Shown: in pieces, positions 18,235 to 28,388 of the stretch
How the letters are laid out: the number at the start of each line of letters is the position of its first letter
Numbering within the stretch: position 1 is the first letter of the stretch
Assembly: GCF_900119315.1 (NCBI RefSeq)
Contig: NZ_LT827010.1
Span: 944,501-1,008,500, forward strand
DNA: 64,000 nucleotides
Direction of reading: 5' to 3'
DNA from: Actinoplanes sp. SE50/110
GTDB lineage: Bacteria > Actinomycetota > Actinomycetes > Mycobacteriales > Micromonosporaceae
The notes under the pieces: model-generated
Told to the model about the DNA's origin: nothing
Database searches by the model: none
Seen by the model: only the letters and a program-made list of their open reading frames with translations
Position numbers and translations under genes: made by a program

Positions 18235-18256
18235 GTCTCAGCGCCCGGGAGCGGCC

Positions 18257-18751
18257 TCAGCCCTCGAAGGCGCCGAACTTGACCACGGTGACCTTGATGT
18301 CGGCACCGCTGGGCGCGGTGTAGGTCACGGTCTGGCCGGGGCGGGCGCCGAGGATCGCCTTGCCGAGCGCCGACTCCGGGGAGTACACGGTGAGGTCGGT
18401 GGTCGAGGAGATCTCGCGCGAGCCGAGCAGGAACGTCTCGGTGTCGGCCTGGTCGTCGTCGAAGTAGATCGTCACGACCGAGCCGGGCACCACGCTGTCG
18501 GCGGCCTGCACCTCGCCGACCTCGGAGTTGCGCAGGAACTCCTTCAAGTACAGGATCCGGCCCTCCTGGCGGCTCTGCTCCTCGCGGGCCGCGTGGTAGC
18601 CACCGTTCTCCCGGAGGTCGCCTTCCTCACGCCGAGCGTTGATCTCCGCCGCTATCGCCGGGCGGCCAGCGATCAACTCGTCGAGCTCGGCCTGCAGCCG
18701 GTCGTATGCGTCCTGGGAGAGCCAGGTCTTCGGCGCCTCGGAACTGGACAC
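18257..18751 (-). CDS. greA: Transcription elongation factor GreA
   Basis: Rescues backtracked RNA polymerase by stimulating transcript cleavage. 164 residues. N-terminal coiled coil with EINARREEGDLRENGGYHAA and the acidic tip residues (Asp/Glu) conserved; the C-terminal FKBP-like domain ends ...VTVVKFGAF. GTG at 18751 is preceded by AAGGAG. Convergent with the M48 gene, only 22 bases between stops. Confidence 0.94.
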   Translation of the reverse strand: MSSSEAPKTWLSQDAYDRLQAELDELIAGRPAIAAEINARREEGDLRENGGYHAAREEQSRQEGRILYLKEFLRNSEVGEVQAADSVVPGSVVTIYFDDDQADTETFLLGSREISSTTDLTVYSPESALGKAILGARPGQTVTYTAPSGADIKVTVVKFGAFEG

Positions 18752-18887
18752 GGTCGATCTCCTTGCTGGACGGAAAGTGCGAAAAGCGGGAACGGCAGTG
18801 CACGAAATGGGTGCGCGGTGAACGCAGCGAATCACCAACCTTACCAGCGGTACGCATGGCGCCGGAGCGGTCGATGGCCGGCCGGAC

Positions 18888-19310
18888 TCAGCCGGCGGGG
18901 CGGCAACTCATCACGTCACCGACCGAGCCGCGCGCGGTCGTCGGCACCGACCCGGTCACCACGATCTCGCCGCCGCCCGGTCTCGCGGGCACGGTGACCG
19001 TCCGGGTACCCAGCTCATAGCCCTGGTAGTCACGGGCGCGCAGCATGCAGGCGGCGCTCTCGCCGGCCGGCACCCGGACCCGGAACTTGATCACCATCTC
19101 GGTGTCGGTCGGCTCGTTCCAACCGACGATCTCCGGGCTGTAGTCCGTACGGCCGAATTTCTGATAATAAGCCCAGGTCAGCCCAAGGGCCAGGACACCG
19201 CACACGACCGCGGCCACCACCAGTCCGAGCGGGCGGCGCCGGCCGGGCTCCCGACGACGGCCGTACCGGCCGGGCGGGAAAACCGGGGTTGTGGCGCGCG
19301 TCTCGCTCAC
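18888..19310 (-). CDS. DUF4307 membrane-anchored protein
   Basis: 140 residues: a basic, Arg-rich N-terminus (PGRYGRRREPGRRR), one transmembrane helix (about 33-52) and an extracytoplasmic domain with one Cys near the middle and one near the C-terminus (AACML, MSCRPAG). This layout and its position divergent from mca match DUF4307 proteins of actinobacteria. GTG at 19310 chosen because an AGAGG lies 7-8 bases upstream; an in-frame ATG at 19325 has none. Function unknown. Confidence 0.82.
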   Translation of the reverse strand: MSETRATTPVFPPGRYGRRREPGRRRPLGLVVAAVVCGVLALGLTWAYYQKFGRTDYSPEIVGWNEPTDTEMVIKFRVRVPAGESAACMLRARDYQGYELGTRTVTVPARPGGGEIVVTGSVPTTARGSVGDVMSCRPAG

Positions 19311-19422
19311 CTGACGGCCTCTCATGCGTTTGTTGTCCGGGGGATCGGCCAGAATGGCAGAGTCCATCTTCGCAGCCGGTCCCGGCCCGCCGACGGCAGG
19401 CCTGGTCGAGAGGGTAATCAAC

Positions 19423-20304
19423 GTGGCAGAGCAACTGCGTCTCATGACTGTGCACGCGCACCCGGACGACGAGTCCAGCAAGGGTGCCGCCACGATGGCG
19501 AAATATGTCGCCGAGGGCGCCCAGGTGCTCGTCGCCACCTGTACCGGGGGAGAGCGCGGCAGCGTGCTCAACCCGAAGATGGACCGGCCCGAGGTGCTGG
19601 CCGACATCACCAACATCCGCCGCCGGGAGATGGACCGGGCCCGCGAGATCCTCGGCGTGGACCAGGCCTGGCTCGGCTTCGTCGACTCCGGGCTGCCCGA
19701 GGGCGACCCGCTGCCCCCGCTGCCGGACGGCTGCTTCGGCCTGCAGGACCCGCACGAGGCGGCGAAACCGCTGATCAAGCTGATCCGCGAGTTCCGCCCG
19801 CACGTGATGACCACCTACGACGAGAACGGCGGTTATCCGCACCCCGACCACATCATGTGCCACAAGGTCGCGGTGATCGCCTTCGACCAGGCCGGCGACC
19901 CGGAGCTCTACCCGGAGCTGGGCGAGCCGTGGCAGCCGCTGAAGCTGTACTACAACTCCGGCTGGACCCGGGCGCGGATGCTCGCGCTGCACGAGGGGAT
20001 GCTCGCCGCGGGGCTGGACTCGCCGTACGCCGAGTGGCTGGAGAAATGGTCCGACCGGCAGGACCGGGGTGACAAGATCACCACTCGGGTCGAGTGCGGC
20101 GAGTATTTCGCGGTCCGCGACGACGCGCTGCGCGCGCACGCCACCCAGGTCGACCCGGACGGCTTCTGGTTCCACATCCCGCTGGAGATGCAGCAGAAGG
20201 TGTGGCCCACCGAGGACTTCGAGCTGGCCCGCTCGCTGGTCGACAGCCCGGTGCCGGAGTCCGACCTGTTCGCCGGCATCCGGGAGAAGGTCGACGCCGC
20301 CTGA
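19423..20304 (+). CDS. mca: Mycothiol S-conjugate amidase
   Basis: Cleaves mycothiol conjugates of electrophiles, releasing a mercapturic acid for export. 293 residues. The LmbE-family zinc motif is HAHPDDE (residues 11-17) with a second ligand in GYPHPDH; the insert GCFGLQDPHEAAKPL is typical of Mca. GTG at 19423 preceded by GAGAGGG. Its presence implies the organism makes mycothiol. MshB, the close paralogue, is less likely because of the C-terminal VWPTEDFELARS block typical of Mca. Confidence 0.9.
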   Translation: MAEQLRLMTVHAHPDDESSKGAATMAKYVAEGAQVLVATCTGGERGSVLNPKMDRPEVLADITNIRRREMDRAREILGVDQAWLGFVDSGLPEGDPLPPLPDGCFGLQDPHEAAKPLIKLIREFRPHVMTTYDENGGYPHPDHIMCHKVAVIAFDQAGDPELYPELGEPWQPLKLYYNSGWTRARMLALHEGMLAAGLDSPYAEWLEKWSDRQDRGDKITTRVECGEYFAVRDDALRAHATQVDPDGFWFHIPLEMQQKVWPTEDFELARSLVDSPVPESDLFAGIREKVDAA

Positions 20305-20321
20305 GCAGTAGGCTTGGGGGC

Positions 20322-20672
20322 GTGGACATTATCGCGGTCAACAACTTCGGGGACACCCGTGAGGGCGGCCTGGCCGGTCCGATGGGCCTGTTCCTGATCG
20401 TCCTGATGTGCATAGCGACCGTGCTGTTGATCCGCAACATGAACAAGCGCATTCGTCGGCTTCCCGACAGTTTCTCGGATGAGGCCGAGCGCGAGCGTGT
20501 GGCGGAAATCGCGCGGCTCAATGCGGATCTCGCCCGGTCCGGCACCGAGGCGCCGGTCCGCGTCGAAGCGGATCGATCGCCCAAGGTCGCCGACCCCGCG
20601 GAAGGCGAGGTGGCGGCGGTGCCGGAGGAGAAACACGAGTCCGCATCGGACTCCGGGCGCACCGCCCCATGA
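20322..20672 (+). CDS. Small single-pass membrane protein downstream of mca
   Basis: 116 residues, GTG start. One transmembrane helix (about 17-36; LFLIVLMCIATVLLI) followed by a basic stretch and a Glu/Ala-rich cytoplasmic tail. Starts 17 bases after the mca stop, so probably co-transcribed. Similar small membrane proteins often follow mca in actinobacteria; function unknown. Confidence 0.75.
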   Translation: MDIIAVNNFGDTREGGLAGPMGLFLIVLMCIATVLLIRNMNKRIRRLPDSFSDEAERERVAEIARLNADLARSGTEAPVRVEADRSPKVADPAEGEVAAVPEEKHESASDSGRTAP

Positions 20673-20904
20673 TCGGCCCGCTGCCTGCCGCGCCGGTCCG
20701 TCCGACGATGGCGGGCGGCGAGTGTCGTCCCCGGCCCGGCGTCAAGCCCTGTTGCGTTCATCGGGATTGATTTAGCCTTCCGCCGGGGGCCATACGGCCT
20801 CCTGGACCCTGCGCGGAAGGGGGCGCCGAGATGAGTGGACTCCGGCGCCGATTCCGGCTTCCGCATCTGCACGTGCATCGTCCCGCGCGTTCCGGGACCC
20901 GGTC

Positions 20905-23433
20905 ATGACCGGTCGCTCCGCGGCGCACCGTCGGGCGTGGACCCGGCTCGCCGGCCGCTCCCGCCCGGTGCGGGTCCTCACCGTGACCGTCGTGGTGGCG
21001 GCCCTGGCGGCCGTCCTGCTCGGCGCGCTGCAACCGGCCCACCTGCGCGCCGACAGCCCGCTCACGCCGTTCGACGGCGGCTGCGTGGCGGCCGTCCTGG
21101 CGGCCATCGCCCAGCTGGCCGGCCTGCGTTTCCGGCTCGGCCCGGACGCGGTCTCGGTGAGCTGGGCCGAGGCGGCCGTCGTGGTCGGGCTGGTGGTCTG
21201 CCCGGCCGGCTGGCTCCCGGCCGCCACCCTGGTCGGCATCGGCGCCGCCTGGCTCCTGCTCGCCTGGCTGACCGGCCTGCGCAACGTCGCCGAGGTGGTC
21301 CACCTGGTCGCCTCGATGACCCTGGGCGTCTCCGCCGCCGCCCTGGTCACCTCGCTGCTGGCCGGCGACGCCGGGGTGCGCAGCGGGCGGCTGGTGCCGG
21401 CCCTGGCCGCCGGCGCGGCCACCTACCTGCTGATCACCTTCGGCCTGGTGGTGCTCACCCTCACCCTGCAGCGCGACGCCGCACCGGCGCAGCTCGCCAC
21501 CAGGGTGCTGTACGCCAAGGTGCCGATGTCCACCGGCAACGTGATCGTCGGCGTGTGCGCGGTCTACGCCCTGGTCCGCGAGCCGCTCTGGCTGCTCGCC
21601 TTCGGCCCGGTGCTCTGGTTGCTGCACCGCACCTACCGGTTCCACCTGCGTGCCGCCGAGGAACGCCGGATGTGGGAGGCGTTCGCGGCGGCCACCGCCC
21701 GGCTCCCCGGCACCACCGAGGCCGAGGTCGCCCGGGCCGGGCTGCGCGGCGCCCTCGACGTGTTCGGCGCCCGGCGGGCCGAACTGGAGCTGCGCTCCGA
21801 GCAGGGCAGCCGGCGGTACGCGGAGGACGGCCCGGGACAGAACCCGGACGTGGCCCGCTCCGGCCCGGCGGTCACCCGGGGCATGGCGGTCGCCGGCCGC
21901 CCGGTCGGCGAGCTCACCGTCTGGCTGGGCGAGCCGACCCTGCCGGCCGCCCGGGACGAGGCGGCGATCACGGCGTACGGCGAGGCTCTGGCCGGGGCGC
22001 TGCACGACGCGGCCGCCCATCAGCGGATCACCGAGCTGGACGCGCTGGTCGCCCACGACCGGGTGCACGACCCGCTGACCGGGCTGAGCAACCGGCCCGC
22101 GCTGACCGCCGACGGCGACACCGTGCTGCGCTCCGGCGAACGCGGCCGCCCGGTCGCCCTGCTGCTGCTCGACGTGGTCGGTTTCCGTGAGGTGAACAGC
22201 ACCCTCGGGCACCGCGGCGGCGACGAGGTGCTCCGGGTGATCGCCGAGCGGCTCACCGGCCAGGCCCGGGCCGGCGAGCTCGTCGCCCGGATCGGTGACG
22301 ACGAGTTCGCCCTGCTGATGCCGGCGCTGACCGCGCTGGCCGGGCCGGACGGCTGGGCCCGCGGCGCCCCGCACATCCTCTCCCAGGCGCTGCGCCGGGC
22401 CCGCGAGCTGGTCGAGCAGCTGCGGCTGCCGATGCAGGTGGCCGGGGTGCGGCTGGCCGTCGAGGTGACCGTCGGCGCGGTGGTCGCCCAAGCCGGTCAC
22501 GTCGAGGTGACCGAGCTGCTGCGGCGCGCGTCGCTGGCCGCCGGGCGGGCCAAGGAGCAGGGGCTCACCGTCGGCACCTACGACAGCGGTCAGGACGCCA
22601 GCAGCACCGACCAACTGGCCCTGCTCGCCGAGCTGCAGGACGCGTTCGCCGCCGACGACCAGATCGTGCTGCACCTGCAGCCCGCGGTCGATCTGATCAC
22701 CGGCGCGCCGACCGGCTGCGAGGCCCTGGTCCGCTGGCGGCACCCGCGGCGCGGGCAGCTGTCCCCGGCCGAGTTCCTGCCCGCGGTGGAACGCAGCGAG
22801 CTGCTCATCCCGTTCACCCGGCGGGTTCTCGACCTGGCGCTGGCGGCCGCGGCGGACTGGACGGCGGCCGGCATCGACGTGCCCGTCTCGGTGAACGTCT
22901 CGGCCCGCAGCCTGACCGACCCGACCTTCCCGGCGCAGGTCACCGAGGCGCTGCGGCGGCATCGCACGCCCGCCTCCCGGCTGGTCCTGGAGATCACCGA
23001 GTCGGTCGCGGTCAGCGAACGCGACATCGTCGACGAGGTGCTGGCCCGGCTGCGCGCCACCGGCGTGCAGATGTCGCTGGACGACTTCGGCACCGGCTTC
23101 TCCTCACTCGCCTCGGTCACCCGGGTCCCGGTCGACGAAATCAAGATCGACCGCTCGTTCGTCGACGAGATGATCGATTCCGTCGCGGCCGGCGCCGTCG
23201 TCCGCGGTGCGGTCGAGCTCGGCGCCCGGCTCGGCGTCCGGGTCGTCGCCGAGGGCATCGAGACGATCGAACAGCGGGCCGCGCTGATCGCCCTCGGCTG
23301 CCCGTCCGCCCAGGGCTACCACTTCTGCAAACCGATGCCCGCCGACAAGATCGTCCAAGCGCTCACCCAGCTGCGCCGATCCTCCACCGGCGAGGCCACG
23401 ATCACCCCACTGCGCGCCGACGGCGCGTCCTGA
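20905..23433 (+). CDS. Membrane GGDEF-EAL protein, degenerate GGDEF and intact EAL
   Basis: 842 residues. The N-terminus carries several hydrophobic segments (about 22-245), then a GAF-like linker. The GGDEF domain (about 385-555) has RIGDDEF in place of R(Y/F)GGDEF, so cyclase activity is doubtful. The EAL domain (about 575-820) keeps its catalytic residues: EALVRW, NVSARSL, LEITES, DDFGTGFSSL, EIKIDRSFV, AEGIET and QGYHFCKP. Predicted net function: c-di-GMP phosphodiesterase at the membrane, with GGDEF possibly sensing GTP. The ATG is weakly supported by a ribosome binding site. Confidence 0.9.
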   Translation: MTGRSAAHRRAWTRLAGRSRPVRVLTVTVVVAALAAVLLGALQPAHLRADSPLTPFDGGCVAAVLAAIAQLAGLRFRLGPDAVSVSWAEAAVVVGLVVCPAGWLPAATLVGIGAAWLLLAWLTGLRNVAEVVHLVASMTLGVSAAALVTSLLAGDAGVRSGRLVPALAAGAATYLLITFGLVVLTLTLQRDAAPAQLATRVLYAKVPMSTGNVIVGVCAVYALVREPLWLLAFGPVLWLLHRTYRFHLRAAEERRMWEAFAAATARLPGTTEAEVARAGLRGALDVFGARRAELELRSEQGSRRYAEDGPGQNPDVARSGPAVTRGMAVAGRPVGELTVWLGEPTLPAARDEAAITAYGEALAGALHDAAAHQRITELDALVAHDRVHDPLTGLSNRPALTADGDTVLRSGERGRPVALLLLDVVGFREVNSTLGHRGGDEVLRVIAERLTGQARAGELVARIGDDEFALLMPALTALAGPDGWARGAPHILSQALRRARELVEQLRLPMQVAGVRLAVEVTVGAVVAQAGHVEVTELLRRASLAAGRAKEQGLTVGTYDSGQDASSTDQLALLAELQDAFAADDQIVLHLQPAVDLITGAPTGCEALVRWRHPRRGQLSPAEFLPAVERSELLIPFTRRVLDLALAAAADWTAAGIDVPVSVNVSARSLTDPTFPAQVTEALRRHRTPASRLVLEITESVAVSERDIVDEVLARLRATGVQMSLDDFGTGFSSLASVTRVPVDEIKIDRSFVDEMIDSVAAGAVVRGAVELGARLGVRVVAEGIETIEQRAALIALGCPSAQGYHFCKPMPADKIVQALTQLRRSSTGEATITPLRADGAS

Positions 23434-23514
23434 CGGTCCGCACATTCGGCGGACGCGGCGGCTCTGACCAGGTCATACCATTCGCTCTCCGATGATTGAT
23501 CATGGAACGACGGA

Positions 23515-24453
23515 ATGAGGACCGGACATGTTCCCGGGCGGTTTCTCGCCGCACTGACCGCGGCCACCGGTGGGCTCGGAGCCGGACTGCTGGCCGTCGG
23601 GCCGGCGCAGGCCGCCCCGCTGCCCGACCTCAAGGTGACGGTGGCCATCACGCCGGGCAAGGCGGCGTACTCGGTCGGTGACACGATCACGGCGGTCTAC
23701 ACGATCAGGAACGTGAGTGCCGTCGCCGCGACCGGCATCCGGTCCGGCGGCACCTACGACGGCCTGACCTGGATCGGCGACATGCCCTGGAGCGCGGCGT
23801 TCGATCTGGCGCCCGGCGCCAGCCGGACCTTCACCTGGGCTGCCAAGGTCAGCGACGCCGGATCCCGCGGCGGGTACGCGGCCGGCCGCTTCGAGTTCGA
23901 GGCCGCGGCGGGCGACGCCGACCCGGCTGACGACCTGGGCACCTTCCGGCTGCCGGTGCCGGGCGGCAAGGGGACCATGCGGCTCAAGGTCTTCGTGGAC
24001 GCCAAGGGGGACTCCAGCAGTGAGCAGCCGGGCCTGGCCGGCGCCGAGGTGGTGCTCAGCCAGCCGAAGCCGGGCGGCGCGCGGGTGGCCGGCGGCCGGA
24101 CCGACGCCAAGGGCTGGGTGTCCTTCACCGGGCTGGCGACGCAGGATTACCGGGTCAGCGTGCCCGGACGCAAACTGGCGGGCGACAACCCGGACAGCAC
24201 CTCGGTGGAGGTGATGGCGGATCAGACGGCCACCGCGTTCGTCGGGTTGCTGCCCGGGGCCGCCGCGTCCGGCAGTCCCGGCGCGTCCAGCGATGTCGCC
24301 GCCCCGGCCGGCGCGTCGCCGTCCGGGACGCCCGCGCTCGCGGTGACCGGGAGCAACAGCGGAACGGTCGCCGTTGTGGGCGGGATCGTCGTCCTCGCCG
24401 GCGCCGGCCTGTTCCTGATGGCGCGTCACCGTCGCCGGCGGTTCGTGGCCTGA
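23515..24453 (+). CDS. Secreted surface protein with LAVTG C-terminal sorting signal
   Basis: 312 residues. Signal peptide with cleavage near PAQAAP (about residue 34). Two immunoglobulin-like beta regions: a CARDB/DUF11-like repeat (about 38-140; VTVAITPGKAAYSVGDTITAVYTIRNVS) and an SdrD B-like collagen-binding fold (about 150-235; LKVFVDAKGD...GLAGAEVVL...TDAKGWVSFTGL). A low-complexity Ala/Ser/Gly/Pro linker precedes LAVTG, a hydrophobic helix and an RHRRRRF tail: the layout of a class E sortase substrate (LAxTG). No sortase gene is in the window. Confidence 0.8.
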   Translation: MRTGHVPGRFLAALTAATGGLGAGLLAVGPAQAAPLPDLKVTVAITPGKAAYSVGDTITAVYTIRNVSAVAATGIRSGGTYDGLTWIGDMPWSAAFDLAPGASRTFTWAAKVSDAGSRGGYAAGRFEFEAAAGDADPADDLGTFRLPVPGGKGTMRLKVFVDAKGDSSSEQPGLAGAEVVLSQPKPGGARVAGGRTDAKGWVSFTGLATQDYRVSVPGRKLAGDNPDSTSVEVMADQTATAFVGLLPGAAASGSPGASSDVAAPAGASPSGTPALAVTGSNSGTVAVVGGIVVLAGAGLFLMARHRRRRFVA

Positions 24454-24469
24454 CCTGCGGACCGGTGTT

Positions 24470-24504
24470 GAGCGGTCCGGCACGGGAAACGTGCCGGGCC
24501 GCTC
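24470..24504 (+). terminator. Strong hairpin terminator
   Basis: GAGCGGTCCGGCACG (24470-24484) pairs with CGTGCCGGGCCGCTC (24490-24504) over 14 of 15 positions, loop GGAAA. It begins 17 bases after the stop of the surface-protein gene. Confidence 0.8.
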
Positions 24505-24583
24505 AGCGGTGTCGGCCGGCACGTGGTGGGACGAGCTCGTCCGGTGCCGGGGATGTGACGCCGGCGCGTGAGAGGCTGGGGGC

Positions 24584-26575
24584 ATGGCCAACCGTCTCGC
24601 GAATGCCACCTCGCCCTACCTGCAGCAGCACCGGGACAACCCGGTGGACTGGTGGGAGTGGTCCGCGGAGGCCTTCGCGGAGGCGCGGCGGCGGGAGGTG
24701 CCGGTGCTGATCTCGGTGGGCTACGCGGCGTGCCACTGGTGTCATGTGATGGCGCACGAGTCGTTCGAGGACGACGCGGTGGCGGCGCAGCTCAACGCGG
24801 ACTTTGTGGCGATCAAGGTGGATCGCGAGGAGCGGCCCGACGTGGACGCCGTCTACATGACGGCGACGCAGGCGATGACCGGCCAGGGCGGGTGGCCGAT
24901 GACGGTCTTCGCGACGCCGGACGGTGACCCGTTCTACTGCGGCACCTATTTTCCGAAACAGCAGTTCACCCGGCTGCTCACCTCGGTGACCGCGGCCTGG
25001 CGCGACGAGCGCGACGGGGTGCTCAAGCAGGGCGCCGCGGTGGTCCAGGCGGTCGGCGGGGCCCAGGCCGTGGGCGGGCCGGTCGCGGCGGTCACCGCGG
25101 AGATGCTCGCGGCGGCGGCTGCCGGGCTGGCACAGGAGCATGATCAGACGTACGGCGGATTCGGTGGTGCTCCGAAATTCCCCCCGCACATGAACCTGCT
25201 GTTCCTGCTCCGTCACCTTGAGCGGACCGGGTCGGCGGAGGCGCTGGAACTGGTCCGGCACACCGCGGAACGGATGGCGCGCGGTGGCATCTACGACCAG
25301 CTGGCCGGCGGTTTCGCGCGGTACGCGGTCGACGAGCACTGGACGGTGCCGCACTTCGAGAAGATGTTGTACGACAACGCCCTGCTGCTGCGGGTCTACA
25401 CCCAGCTGTGGCGACTCACCGGGGACGTGCCGGCCCGCCGGGTCGCCGACGAGACCGCCGAGTTCCTGCTCCGTGACCTGGCGACTCCGGCCGGCGGGCT
25501 GGCATCGGCGCTGGACGCGGACACCGACGGGGTCGAGGGGCTCACCTACGCGTGGACACCGGCCGAGCTGACCGAGGTGCTCGGGCCGGACGACGGGGCC
25601 TGGGCCGCCGACCTGTTCCGGGTCACCCCGGACGGCACCTTCGAGCACGGCAGGAGCGTGCTGGTGCTCGCGCGGGACATCGACGCCGCCGACCCGGCGC
25701 TCGTCGACCGGTGGCGCGACGTCCGCGCCCGACTGCTCGACGCCCGCGGCAAGCGGCCGCAGCCGGCCCGGGACGACAAGGTGGTCGCCTCCTGGAACGG
25801 TCTGGCGATCACCGCGCTGGCCGAACACGGGGCGCTGACCGGCTCGACGGCGTCCCGCGAGGCGGCCGTCGCGCTGGCCGGGGTGCTGGCCGACCGGCAC
25901 CTGATCGACGGACGGCTGCGGCGGGTGTCCCGGGACGGCGTCGTCGGGGACCCGGCCGGGGTGCTGGAAGACTACGGCTGCGTCGCCGAGGCGTTCCTCG
26001 CCGTGCATCAGATCACCGCGGATCCGCGGTGGTCCCGGTTGGCCGGCCGGTTGCTGGACGTCGCCCTGGCCCGTTTCGGTACGGGGTCCGGCGGCTTCTA
26101 CGACACGGCTGACGACGCCGAGAAACTGGTGACCCGCCCGGCCGACCCCACCGACAACGCGACCCCGTCCGGGCTGGCCGCGGTGTGCGCGGCGCTGGTG
26201 ACGTACGCCGCGCTGACCGGCGAGACCCGGTATCGGGACGCGGCGGACGCGGCGCTGGCGACGGCCGGGCCGCTGATCGGGGAGCATCCACGGTTCGCCG
26301 GTTACTCCGCGATGGTGGCCGAGGCGGCGCTGACCGGGCCGTACGAGATCGCGGTGGCCACCGACGACCTGGACGACCCGCTGGTGATCGAGGCGGTCCG
26401 GGAGGCGCCGGCCGGTTCGGTGGTCGTCGCCGGGCCGCCCGATCTGGCCGGGGTGCCGCTGCTCGCCGACCGGCCGATGATCGACGGCAGACCCACGGCG
26501 TACATCTGCCGCGGCTTCGTCTGCGACCGTCCGGTCACCACGCCGAAAGACCTCCTCGCGCGCCTCCGCTCGTGA
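24584..26575 (+). CDS. YyaL-like thioredoxin-domain protein (DUF255, SSP411 family)
   Basis: 663 residues. The N-terminal thioredoxin-fold domain (about 1-165) carries the CHWC active-site-like motif (Cys 50 and 53) in [17 protein letters not shown] large alpha/alpha-barrel follows, with [17 protein letters not shown] and [15 protein letters not shown] typical of the family. Widespread but of uncertain function. Preceded by a terminator and followed by a 170-base gap before purK, so probably monocistronic. Confidence 0.9.
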   Translation: MANRLANATSPYLQQHRDNPVDWWEWSAEAFAEARRREVPVLISVGYAACHWCHVMAHESFEDDAVAAQLNADFVAIKVDREERPDVDAVYMTATQAMTGQGGWPMTVFATPDGDPFYCGTYFPKQQFTRLLTSVTAAWRDERDGVLKQGAAVVQAVGGAQAVGGPVAAVTAEMLAAAAAGLAQEHDQTYGGFGGAPKFPPHMNLLFLLRHLERTGSAEALELVRHTAERMARGGIYDQLAGGFARYAVDEHWTVPHFEKMLYDNALLLRVYTQLWRLTGDVPARRVADETAEFLLRDLATPAGGLASALDADTDGVEGLTYAWTPAELTEVLGPDDGAWAADLFRVTPDGTFEHGRSVLVLARDIDAADPALVDRWRDVRARLLDARGKRPQPARDDKVVASWNGLAITALAEHGALTGSTASREAAVALAGVLADRHLIDGRLRRVSRDGVVGDPAGVLEDYGCVAEAFLAVHQITADPRWSRLAGRLLDVALARFGTGSGGFYDTADDAEKLVTRPADPTDNATPSGLAAVCAALVTYAALTGETRYRDAADAALATAGPLIGEHPRFAGYSAMVAEAALTGPYEIAVATDDLDDPLVIEAVREAPAGSVVVAGPPDLAGVPLLADRPMIDGRPTAYICRGFVCDRPVTTPKDLLARLRS

Positions 26576-26748
26576 GCGCCGGCCGCCGACCGCCCGGGAG
26601 CGTGGCGAGGGCGGGGCTGCTCACGTCGTACGAAAGCGGGGTCTTGAAGTGGGGGTGCGGCGGACCGGGCGGGACCGGGGGACCTCGGGTGGGTAGACGC
26701 CGGGTTGATTTCCCGGTGGGGTAGCGGCGTCGCTAGGCTGGGCGGGCG

Positions 26749-27891
26749 ATGGATACCCGAACCGGTCTGCCCGTGGTCGGCATGGTGGGTGGGGGCCAGC
26801 TGGCCCGGATGACCCACCAGGCCGCGATTTCCCTTGGCCAGTCACTGCGTGTGCTCAGTGCGCGGCCCGACGATTCCGCCGCGCTGGTCGCGGCCGATGT
26901 GCCGATCGGCACGCACACCGATCTCGCCGCGCTGCGCGAGTTCGCCAAGGGGTGCGATGCCGTCACCTTCGATCATGAGCATGTGCCGACCGAGCATGTC
27001 GAGGCGCTCGAGGCCGAGGGTGTGAAAATCTTCCCCGGGTCGAAAGCGCTGGTGTTCGCGCAGGACAAGGGCATGATGCGGGAGCGGCTGGCGGCGCTCG
27101 GGGCGCCGGTGCCGCGCTGGTCGCGGGTGAGCACGGCCGACGAGATCGAGGCGTTCGCGGGCGGTGCCTGGCCGGTGGTGGCCAAGTCGACCCGGGGCGG
27201 CTACGACGGGCGCGGCGTCTGGATGGTCGGTTCTCGCGAGGCCGCGGAGGACCTGGTGTCCACCGGGATCCCGCTGATCGTCGAGGAGAAGGTGCCGCTG
27301 CGGCGAGAGCTGGCGGCGCTCGTGGCGCGGTCGCCGTTCGGGCAGGTCGCGGCGTATCCGGTGGTGGAGACCGTGCAGCGGGACGGGATCTGCGTCGAGG
27401 TGGTCGCGCCGGCACCCGGGCTGAGCGAGGAGCGGGCGCTGGCGGCGCAGCAGCTCGCCATCGACCTGGCCACCGAGCTCGGCGTCGTCGGGCTGCTGGC
27501 CGTCGAGCTCTTCGAGACCGGCGACGGCATCGTGGTCAACGAGCTGGCGATGCGCCCGCACAACTCCGGGCACTGGACCATCGAGGGCGCCCGGACCTCG
27601 CAGTTCGAGCAGCACCTGCGGGCCGTGCTGGACTATCCGATGGGCTCCACCGCACTGGCCGCCCCGGTCGTCGTGATGGCGAACGTGCTGGGTGGCGAGG
27701 ACGGCGGCATCTCCATCGACGAGCGGCTGCACCACCTGTTCGCCGAGGACCCGGGGGCGCGGGTGCACCTCTACGGCAAGCAGGTCCGGCCCGGCCGGAA
27801 AATCGGGCATGTCACCGTGCTCGGCGATGACCTGGCATCGGTGCGCGCGCGGGCCGCGCGGGCCGCTCAGTGGCTGCAGGAAGGTAAGTGA
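26749..27891 (+). CDS. purK: 5-(carboxyamino)imidazole ribonucleotide synthase
   Basis: ATP-grasp enzyme of purine synthesis: AIR plus bicarbonate plus ATP gives N5-CAIR. 380 residues. N-terminal [11 protein letters not shown] loop, ATP-grasp segments [12 protein letters not shown] and [12 protein letters not shown], and the [18 protein letters not shown] block. The stop codon overlaps the purE ATG by one base (TGATG), so the two genes are translationally coupled. Confidence 0.95.
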   Translation: MDTRTGLPVVGMVGGGQLARMTHQAAISLGQSLRVLSARPDDSAALVAADVPIGTHTDLAALREFAKGCDAVTFDHEHVPTEHVEALEAEGVKIFPGSKALVFAQDKGMMRERLAALGAPVPRWSRVSTADEIEAFAGGAWPVVAKSTRGGYDGRGVWMVGSREAAEDLVSTGIPLIVEEKVPLRRELAALVARSPFGQVAAYPVVETVQRDGICVEVVAPAPGLSEERALAAQQLAIDLATELGVVGLLAVELFETGDGIVVNELAMRPHNSGHWTIEGARTSQFEQHLRAVLDYPMGSTALAAPVVVMANVLGGEDGGISIDERLHHLFAEDPGARVHLYGKQVRPGRKIGHVTVLGDDLASVRARAARAAQWLQEGK

Positions 27892-28388
27892 TGGCACCCG
27901 TCGTCGGCATCATCATGGGCAGTGACTCGGACTGGCCGACCATGGAGGCGGCGGCCGAGGCGCTCGCCGAGTTCGAGGTGCCGTTCGAGGTCGGTGTGGT
28001 CTCGGCGCACCGGACCGTCCGCAAGATGGTCGACTATGCCGAGTCGGCGGCCGGGCGGGGGATCAAGGCGATCATCGCGGGCGCCGGCGGGGCGGCGCAC
28101 CTGCCCGGCATGGTGGCGGCGCTGACCCCGCTGCCGGTGATCGGGGTGCCGGTGCCACTGAAACACCTGGACGGCATGGACTCGCTCCTGTCGATCGTGC
28201 AGATGCCGGCCGGGGTGCCGGTGGCGACCGTGTCGATCGGCGGGGCGCGCAACGCGGGGCTGCTCGCGGTGCGGATCCTCGGATCCTCGGACGCCGGATT
28301 GCGCCAGAGGATGTCGGACTTCCAGGCCGGCCTGGAAAAGCTGGTGGGCGAGAAGGACGCGGCCCTGCGGGAGAAACTGCTCGGCTAG
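27891..28388 (+). CDS. purE: N5-carboxyaminoimidazole ribonucleotide mutase
   Basis: Converts N5-CAIR to CAIR, directly after PurK. 165 residues. Motifs: IIMGSDSDW at the N-terminus, SAHRTV (catalytic His), and [17 protein letters not shown] at 27891 preferred (an AGGAAGG ribosome binding site lies about 7 bases upstream); an in-frame GTG starts one codon earlier. Its TAG stop shares the CTAG tetranucleotide with the stop of the convergent membrane-protein gene. Confidence 0.95.
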   Translation: MAPVVGIIMGSDSDWPTMEAAAEALAEFEVPFEVGVVSAHRTVRKMVDYAESAAGRGIKAIIAGAGGAAHLPGMVAALTPLPVIGVPVPLKHLDGMDSLLSIVQMPAGVPVATVSIGGARNAGLLAVRILGSSDAGLRQRMSDFQAGLEKLVGEKDAALREKLLG

